15,144 nt of DNA from Phialocephala subalpina (taxonomy: Eukaryota; Ascomycota; Leotiomycetes; Helotiales; Mollisiaceae). The stretch is taken from assembly GCA_900073065.1 (NCBI GenBank), contig FJOG01000031.1, forward strand, positions 26,353-41,496, given 5' to 3'. The notes beneath the pieces were generated by a model. It ran no database searches. It was not told the origin of the DNA and was given only the letters and a program-made list of their open reading frames with translations. Positions 9,201-15,144 of this stretch are shown here, in pieces (position 1 is the stretch's first letter; every line of letters starts with the position of its first letter). Made by a program: the position numbers and the translations under genes.

Positions 9201-9860
9201 AGGCAAACCATACACACTAGTTATGCAATACCCCAAAAACTCAAAAACCGCAACTTTTAAAGAAAACCCTTTGATATATAACGCACTAAGTCTAACTTTA
9301 GAAATTTTAATTCTATAGTTTTTATATAAGAGAATTTATTATTATAAATATTTTATATATTAAATTATTATTTATAAATATTTAAAATTATAAAAATAAA
9401 ATAAATTTTATAAATTCATTAAAAGGTAAAAATTAATACTTATAGCTTTATGCTTAAAGTATTAATACCCTATTATAGAAGTTAATCCAAATTAAATTAT
9501 TTATATTAAATAAAAAGAATTTAATTAATAATATATATATTATAAATATTATTAAAATATTTTATATAATTATTTCTTAATTTAAATAATTTGAAATTAT
9601 ATCGCATTTTGATAGGGTCGCTTAATTTAATTAATATTTAATATTAAAAATCGAAAATTATAAAAAAAAAATTTATATATATAATTTTATAATATAATTT
9701 AAAAAGATATATAAAAAAAATTAATATTGCAAAAAGTAAAAGAGAGTATAAGCTATTATTTCCTTAAGTTACGGCACTATAAGAGTGTTGGTAGTAATAC
9801 TATGAGAGTGCAACTTTTAGGTTTTTGGGGTGTTACACAACCAGTGTATATGGTTTGCCT
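9201..9860. mobile_element. 660-bp TA-flanked element with inverted ends and AT-rich, RIP-degraded interior
   Basis: The left end (9201-9240, starting AGGCAAACCATA) matches the reverse complement of the right end (9821-9860) over 40 bp with five differences, all transitions. TA flanks both sides (9199-9200 and 9861-9862). The interior, about 9270-9770, is almost pure A+T with no reading frame. The TA duplication and terminal repeats suggest a short non-autonomous or internally deleted Tc1/mariner-type element. Its ends differ from those of the pogo-like element at 1902-4151, so it is not simply a derivative of that copy. It lies about 85 bp upstream of the candidate TATA box of the NACHT-ankyrin gene. 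Confidence 0.75.
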
Positions 9861-9862
9861 TA

Positions 9863-10173
9863 CCAAAGGCTGAGCACAATCCGCTTATCGATAGGCTGTC
9901 ATTCGGCCCGCGCCGCGCCCGCCTATTCACTACCCCGCGGAATCCAAGACGTTGGCATACAGCCAAAACTTCGCATCTACGTAAAGAGGAGCACGCCACG
10001 TATACTGTTCCATCATGGCTGAAGGCATCAGCCAGCCACCAATACCCCCCAGACCCTCCCTCCCACTGCGCACCTGAAGGGATTCTTTAATTGTCGGCTG
10101 GGTAACCTCCTGTCCTGTCGATGGAACACATCCCGCTTTTGACCTAGTGCTATTACCACCAGGACTATTTTCA
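9863..10173. promoter_or_regulatory. Upstream region of the two-helix membrane protein gene
   Basis: No supported gene. Base composition returns to normal right after the transposon end. A CCAAT box on the plus strand at 10039-10043 lies about 130 bp before the inferred ATG at 10174 and may serve that gene. Short open frames here overlap on both strands and none looks like a protein. Confidence 0.35.
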
Positions 10174-11225
10174 ATGGACGGACGAAGAATACAGTAAGTG
10201 AAGCAAGAGATAACATCAAAGGCTCAGAATAACACTTATCGTAGGGACCCAGCTCTAGAAAAGCTTACCCCGCCGATACCAAAGACGAACCCCTTGACGG
10301 CCTCATCTTCGACAACGCATGAACCTGAGTCGCTCCATCCCGCGATAACTTTTGAAAAGGACAAATATCTACAACCAAACAGGGACGCTTGCTCTTACCT
10401 AGCCCTTGACTTGAAAACACCGAGACTTAACGATATCCATCAGCACCTTTGGCTCGCCGGCCTTCCAAATGCTGCTCAGCCTCTGCACAGACAAAGCTTG
10501 TTGGCCGTACCATTTTAATCAGCGAAGACCCAGACGAGCATCTTGTCTGGTTCGAAGCTCAAATCTTCATCAAACCGTTACCTGACTTCCTTCTCGATTA
10601 TGACTATTGGAAGGATAATCTATGCTCAGATCAAGAGTTACGCAAGTCTGCATGCGGCTTGCTCCTTTCCTATGCATGGCTCATGCGCCATAAAAGCGAT
10701 CTCGACATTGCGAAAGAATCTGGGCTAGTATCAAAGAATATCGAATGGCCCAACTGGGCTGAGTTTCTGGAAGCCTTCCTCGACAATATCAATCTTGAGA
10801 CTTTGAGTGACGTCAATAAACGATATAAGTATGGGGAATTGCGATTGAGTCGACTCAACGCCATCTACAGGCTCATCCCACCTGCATATTCCATGAAATT
10901 TTTTATTCGGGGATATAGAGCTGAATCAACCTGGTATAATGCATTCTTCGGGTGCCATTTCAAATGGATGCTAGCTGTATTTGCCGTTCTCTCAGTCTTC
11001 TTGTCTGCGCTACAGGTTGGGCTTGCAACACGCATATTGCAAGATAATGGCACATTTCAAAGTGTCTCATATGGATTTGCCTTAGCTGCGGTGGTTTCTG
11101 TTGTGGGAAGTGTAGCTGTGGTCTTTTTCGTATGGCTAGGTTTGTTCTGGTATTACCTGTTGTCCACCCGGCGCTATGCCAAAGCTGTAGACCGTAGGAG
11201 AGATAATGCCGTGTCCTCTCCATAA
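10174..11225 (+). pseudogene. Two-helix membrane protein resembling fungal family DUF6601, with an apparent frameshift
   Basis: A short first exon (ATG 10174 to 10193, MDGRRIQ) is joined by a 51-bp GTAAGT..TAG intron (10194-10244) to a long exon. The protein then reads in one frame through LKTPRLNDIHQHLWLAGL to PLHRQ. It continues in the next frame with LVGRTILISED and FIKPLPDFLLDY to the stop at 11223-11225. The switch falls at about 10491-10495, in CAAAG, and looks like one lost base; the restored length would be about 333 residues. The C-terminal part has two hydrophobic helices (about 248-268 and 282-312), so the product is probably an integral membrane protein. Motif order (LVWFE, FIKPLP, LLLSYAWLM) matches what I recall of DUF6601, whose function is unknown. 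A sequencing error cannot be excluded, in which case the gene is intact. Confidence 0.65.
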
Positions 11226-11944
11226 TTCGGGCTTGTGTGCGTTTATGTAGGCCAAAGAAAGGGATAAATGGCTTGGAGTAAGCCTTACGAAAGAAAGGTG
11301 GATTGGCTCGGCGTCAAGATTCCAGGAGAAAGGAGTGACTGGTTTTCGTCTGACCGACTGCATTTATCGCGGATTGTGAGAACTGGCCTCAGGTTGCTCG
11401 ATGGAGAGAAGAAGCTGTGAAGAGGCAGAGAAGAGGCTCGGGTATTTCAGTCCAGCGTTCTCTGCCACGGAAAAGTTTAAGGCGTTGGCGCTAGAGTGAA
11501 TGCTAGCTGGTACCATTGGCCGGGGAAACTTAGTCTAGATATAAGGCACCGATCTGCGCATGGCGAGCAGGAATTTGGCATAGTTGCTCATGAAAGGGGA
11601 CGTGATGATTGACCGGTAGATACGAGCACTAACCAAGCCCACGACCTCTCCCTCTCCCGCCTTTGTATGTATAGATCAAGATGAGAGACGCCACGATACA
11701 CCCTAACAAGAGGCGTCGGGAGATTCGAGATAGATATGCGCTAGCTTACTCGAACAAAGACGTATTGCCAGTATTGTCCCTTCGGGGGTAGATGATTCAG
11801 ATGAGGAGATAAATTATTCCTTCTTGATAATCACCGCTGCCTCGACGAGCCAGATATCGATGCAGTATATGACAGTGCAGGTGCAGTCTGGGTATCCTTC
11901 TACAAAGTCACAACATCATCATTGCTAAATAAATCCGTCACTGT
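11226..11944. other. Convergent intergenic region
   Basis: This is the 3' side of both the membrane-protein gene and the P450. G+C content is normal and only short, meaningless open frames occur. I see no tRNA-like cloverleaf, repeat or transposon end. It presumably holds the two 3' untranslated regions, but I cannot place poly(A) signals with confidence. Confidence 0.5.
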
Positions 11945-13763
11945 TCACCGCAACAAAACCTTACAACCCTCCGCACTCGTAACAACAATCGTCAAACTCT
12001 GCCTCTCCATCCCCGTCTCCTCTTTCTGCACCCCGTCCGGTAGCCTCACGCCCGGAAACTTCATCAAAATCTTCACCAAACACAAACTCGCCTCACTCAA
12101 CGCAAAGTCCTTCCCAAGACATAATCTTGGTCCTCCATGGAATGGCATGAATCCCCAGCCTACCTTCTTTTCGAGGTCATGTTCGGGGTCCCATCTCTCT
12201 GGGATGAAGTCATTGGCGGATGAGCCGTACAGAGAGGTCATCCGGTGCATGTGGTAGGTTGACCAGCCCACACCGGTGCCTTTGCGGATTAGGACTGGGG
12301 ATGTACTGTTTGGGCCGCCACCGGAGGGGAGGAGGGTTGTGCGGAGGGCGACGCGGACGTTGACCGGGAGTTGGGGGTAGAGACGATGTGCTAGAGGTAT
12401 ATCAGTGATCTGAAATGGTCAGGGAGTGAAGAAGGTGAGGCGTGGAAGGTGTGGGAGGAGATGTGGGACTTTGAAACTCACTTTCGTTGATAACACAGCG
12501 GAGGAAGGGGATTTTGGCGATGTGGGCACGGGTTACTTCTTGTCCCTCGGGTATCACGGAGATGATTTGACTGCGGAGTTTGGCTAAGGCTTCCGGATGT
12601 CGGACTAGGAGGAACCTGATGGGGAGTTAGCATGGTCATAAGGAGGGCGGGGCGGAGAAGTGGAGCGGAAGAGGACATCACTCACATCGCCCACGACATC
12701 AAGCAAGCAGTGGTATCTCTTCCAGCAATCAGAACATGAACAAGATGGTCCCGAACTAAGGCCGGATCCTTGAGATCCTCATAGAGATCCAGGATGAAGG
12801 GGTATTCCTCGTATGCCGCTTCCTTGCCGATCTCGTCTCTTGCTTTCAAGGCTTGTGCCACGAAATGGTCCGCATACTGCTTCACCACCGCACAAGCCTC
12901 TCTATATTTTTTCGGTTTGTAAAGCCACTCGAAGTCGGCAAGTCGCAGTCTGAGCGCCGAGACCATAGACGCGTAGTCGAAATTGTTGCCGAAGGTATCT
13001 TGTACATCACTTCCTAGTGTGCCAACAGGTTCCCCAAAGATGAGGTCTGTGGTTGTAGCAAGAGTGAACTTGAAGAAGAATGGTTGAAGATCAACAATAC
13101 CGTCTCCAGCTGCTGTAAGTCCAGAGATCAGGTCGTCGATGTGCTCGTCGAATACTTTGAGATTTTGATACTGAATGCGGACAAATTGACGACGAAGAAT
13201 CTCTCGGGAATGCCTCCATGGCTTTCCATCTTGAGTGAATATACCTTCTCCCAAAAGTGGGTACAGACCTGGCCGACGAGATCCGAGGCACCAATCTAAA
13301 GCTGAATGAGTGAATAGTCCAAATCAAAGGGGAGGTACGTACCCTCAAAATGTGTTGAAAGAATTGCTTCCACATTCTTCGGATCGGTAGTCATGTACCC
13401 CTCTTGACCAAACAAGCCGAGTCTCATATTTGGTCCGATTTTATCGAAGTATTGAGACTGGAAAGCCAACAAGCGTTGAGAAGGAATGGCATCGTACTGT
13501 TTCTTGAGGATATCAAGTGCGAAGGGCCAGTGGTAGGGCAGCGTTGTTTCCATGGTCATGCAGCCATGCTTTTCGCCAAATGCTTTGTCTGCCTGCGTGT
13601 TGTTATATTCGAGCTTCAGAGAAGCGGAGGGGTGGGGACTCACTTCCCATTCTCGTTTTCTTTGGATATATTTGTAAATAAAAAATCCAATCGCGATGGT
13701 CGCAATCGCGAGTCGCAGGCTCACAGCCTCGCCTGTCAAGGCAAGAACGTTTGCGACGCCCAT
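11945..13763 (-). CDS. Cytochrome P450, CYP52-like (alkane or fatty-acid hydroxylase type)
   Basis: Four exons (13763-13343, 13295-12686, 12615-12482, 12390-11945) are joined by GT-AG introns of 47, 70 and 91 bp and give 536 residues, the usual length for this family. An N-terminal membrane anchor (about residues 14-33) is followed by Lys/Arg. All core P450 motifs are present: I-helix AGRDTT (331-336), ExxR as ETHR (388-391, spanning the third intron), the PERW motif and the heme loop FHGGPRLCLG with Cys479 as the iron ligand. The heme loop and the GEGIFTQDGKPWRHSRE region are typical of CYP52 and related fungal families that hydroxylate alkanes or fatty acids at the chain end, in the ER membrane, with NADPH-P450 reductase. 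The substrate here is inferred. The start is set by the only ATG before the anchor. Divergent from the NLR at 14361. Confidence 0.92.
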
Positions 13764-14360
13764 GACCACCAGGATTGTTTCTGGAGTCCCGAGACAGCGC
13801 TTGAAAGATTTAATATGGGTAGTATAAGTTTTGACGTTGTTGATTGAGATGAATTAAAGGAAAGCCGTCGAGCCTTTGAGGTGAATTTATTGTTTGAAAT
13901 ATTTGGCCCCCAAGGAGGTTCGGCTTGCTATCAGGGGCCTGCATGAGGCTGGGCATTGGCGGCTCAGTTGGCCAATCACAGCACCACTTACAGCGTGTTA
14001 GAGCCTGCAGTGTAACCTGTCAAGCCTGGAACGACACCCACACTTTCTCGGTCCGTACCAACTTGGGGAAAGCCGAGAAATCTGTAGTACTGCCAACTCT
14101 TGCATTGGAGATAGGCAATGGTTCCCTTACGAGGTCAGCGATCGAGCGATCCATTATTCCTTCCCACTTGACTATTCGTTTGTTCATTTGTTCGTCGCTG
14201 TTATATTCCAAGTCATTCTCCCTGACGTTGTGCGACCGCGAGGCTCTGCAAATATATTACCCCTCACTCGATGCCATCATCCCTATGTCTGCGAATCTGC
14301 GAGCCCCGAGGCGATGTACTATGTTAAAACTCCATACCTCTTCACTGGCGGAGACATCCA
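13764..14360. promoter_or_regulatory. Bidirectional promoter region between the P450 and the NB-ARC NLR
   Basis: The two genes are transcribed away from each other across about 600 bp. Two CCAAT boxes in opposite orientation lie close together: ATTGG at 13955-13959 (minus-strand CCAAT) and CCAAT at 13972-13976 (plus). CCAAT boxes are bound by the HAP/CBC complex in fungi. They sit about 190 bp from the P450 start and 390 bp from the NLR start, so they more likely serve the P450. No clear coding sequence lies here. Confidence 0.45.
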
Positions 14361-15144
14361 ATGGCGGATCCTGCTGTCTTTGCTGCGAGCATCGGGTTGA
14401 CCAACGTGCTCGGGCGCTGCGGCAGCTCCATCAGCAGCGTTCTTGATGCCTCTGGGACGATTGATGAAGGCATCCTCGACCTCAGCCATGCGATAGATAC
14501 ACTTATCTCAGTCAACGAATCTATACAAGGGACATACAAAGGAAGAAGGGCTGGAGATCGTTGCATACCGTTTGCAGACGAAGGGCTGGTCGAAAGCCTG
14601 TGGCAAAATGTTGCAACACTGTTGGCGGACTGCCGGAAGTCGGTGGAAGAACTGGAGGAGATGCTGCTGGATTTCGGTGGCAGAACGTCAATCATTACCT
14701 CAAGATACGACTACAGGGTGGTTAGGAGCTCGGATGATTCATGCAAGACTGACAAAGACTTCAAGAAGATGCATCTGAGGCTGGTAAACTACCAGAACAG
14801 TCTCAATCATGTAAGACTCCACGTCGCGTACGAAGACCACGCTGACAACGTCTAGCTCCTCAATGCTATCAATACTACGACTGCCGGTGCCAGATCTATC
14901 CCAATCAACAAGCACTTCTACGTTCCACAAGCTGTTAGCAGTATCTTTACAGGCAGAGAGAAGCTGCTAGTCGATCTTGAAGGGTATTTCGGCATCTCGG
15001 ACGAACCTACCACGCCTACCACAGCTGATAAACGTTTCGTAATCTATGGTCTTGGCGGGTCTGGCAAGACACAATTTTGTTGCAAGTTTGCGCAAAAGAA
15101 TCGGCAGAAGTGAGTAGGATATTGTCTCCTGTGCTCTTCACTAA
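14361..15144 (+). CDS. NB-ARC-type NLR (STAND) protein, N-terminal part only
   Basis: Exon 1 (14361-14810, 150 codons) is joined by a 45-bp intron (14811-14855, GTAAGA..TAG, phase 0) to exon 2 (14856-15109), which ends at a GTGAGT donor; the next intron runs past the window edge. The first 150 residues are mostly helical with a hydrophobic start (MADPAVFAASIGLTNVLGRC). They resemble the fungal N-terminal domain found before STAND NTPases. Exon 2 carries FYVPQAVSSIFTGREKLL, the usual lead-in to fungal NB-ARC domains, and a P-loop GLGGSGKT (about 215-222). The later NB-ARC motifs and the C-terminal repeats (TPR would be the commonest partner) lie outside. Probable role: intracellular recognition receptor in nonself or stress response, inferred from family. 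The ATG at 14361 is the first that opens this frame. Confidence 0.85.

Noticed and set aside
11226..11944. tRNA or other structured RNA in the convergent intergenic region
   Set aside because: No A-box/B-box pair with a foldable cloverleaf was found by eye.
11922..12257. Plus-strand frame opposite the P450 C-terminal exon
   Set aside because: The minus strand carries the heme-binding motif and a complete exon; the plus frame is a shadow.
1..15144. CRISPR arrays, bacterial operons or prophage genes
   Set aside because: Spliced genes, RIP signs and gene families are fungal; the only regular tandem repeat is coding ankyrin sequence.

Overview
The window reads as nuclear DNA of a filamentous ascomycete (Pezizomycotina). 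Genes carry short GT-AG introns of about 45 to 100 bp. The gene content is typical: NLR-type (STAND) proteins, a CYP52-like P450 and a fungus-specific two-helix membrane protein. Repeats show the marks of repeat-induced point mutation (RIP): AT-rich blocks, glutamine or tryptophan codons turned into stops, transposon ends differing only by transitions, and few indels.

Region 1 (1-4620) is a repeat graveyard. It opens with an almost pure A+T block (1-640). Then comes the minus-strand relic of an NB-ARC/TPR-type NLR (about 1069-1500). Next is a complete 2250-bp pogo/Fot1-like DNA transposon (1902-4151) with inverted ends, a TA target duplication and a DD35D transposase broken by about 18 nonsense mutations. 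Last is an unidentified, similarly degraded reading frame (4271 to about 4620).

Region 2 (4621-9014, minus strand) is an apparently intact six-exon NLR gene of about 1333 residues. It has an alpha/beta-hydrolase-like N-terminal half (GHSLGG), a NACHT NTPase and C-terminal ankyrin repeats. The last ankyrin repeats are encoded by near-identical 102-bp tandem units, as expected of a recognition surface that is still being reshuffled. A 660-bp AT-filled element with inverted ends (9201-9860) sits just upstream of its candidate TATA box.

Region 3 (10174-11225, plus strand) is a gene for a two-helix membrane protein resembling fungal family DUF6601, with an apparent one-base frameshift near 10493. 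It converges on region 4 (11945-13763, minus strand), a four-exon, 536-residue cytochrome P450 with all core motifs, of the alkane/fatty-acid hydroxylase type. Divergent from the P450, region 5 (14361 to the window end, plus strand) is the start of another NLR: a helical N-terminal domain, then a P-loop of NB-ARC type, cut off by the window edge.

The theme is therefore fungal innate-immunity or allorecognition receptors beside RIP-mutated mobile DNA: one intact NLR, one partial, one dead. The P450 and the membrane protein look like ordinary accessory genes. No sequence evidence links them functionally to the NLRs.
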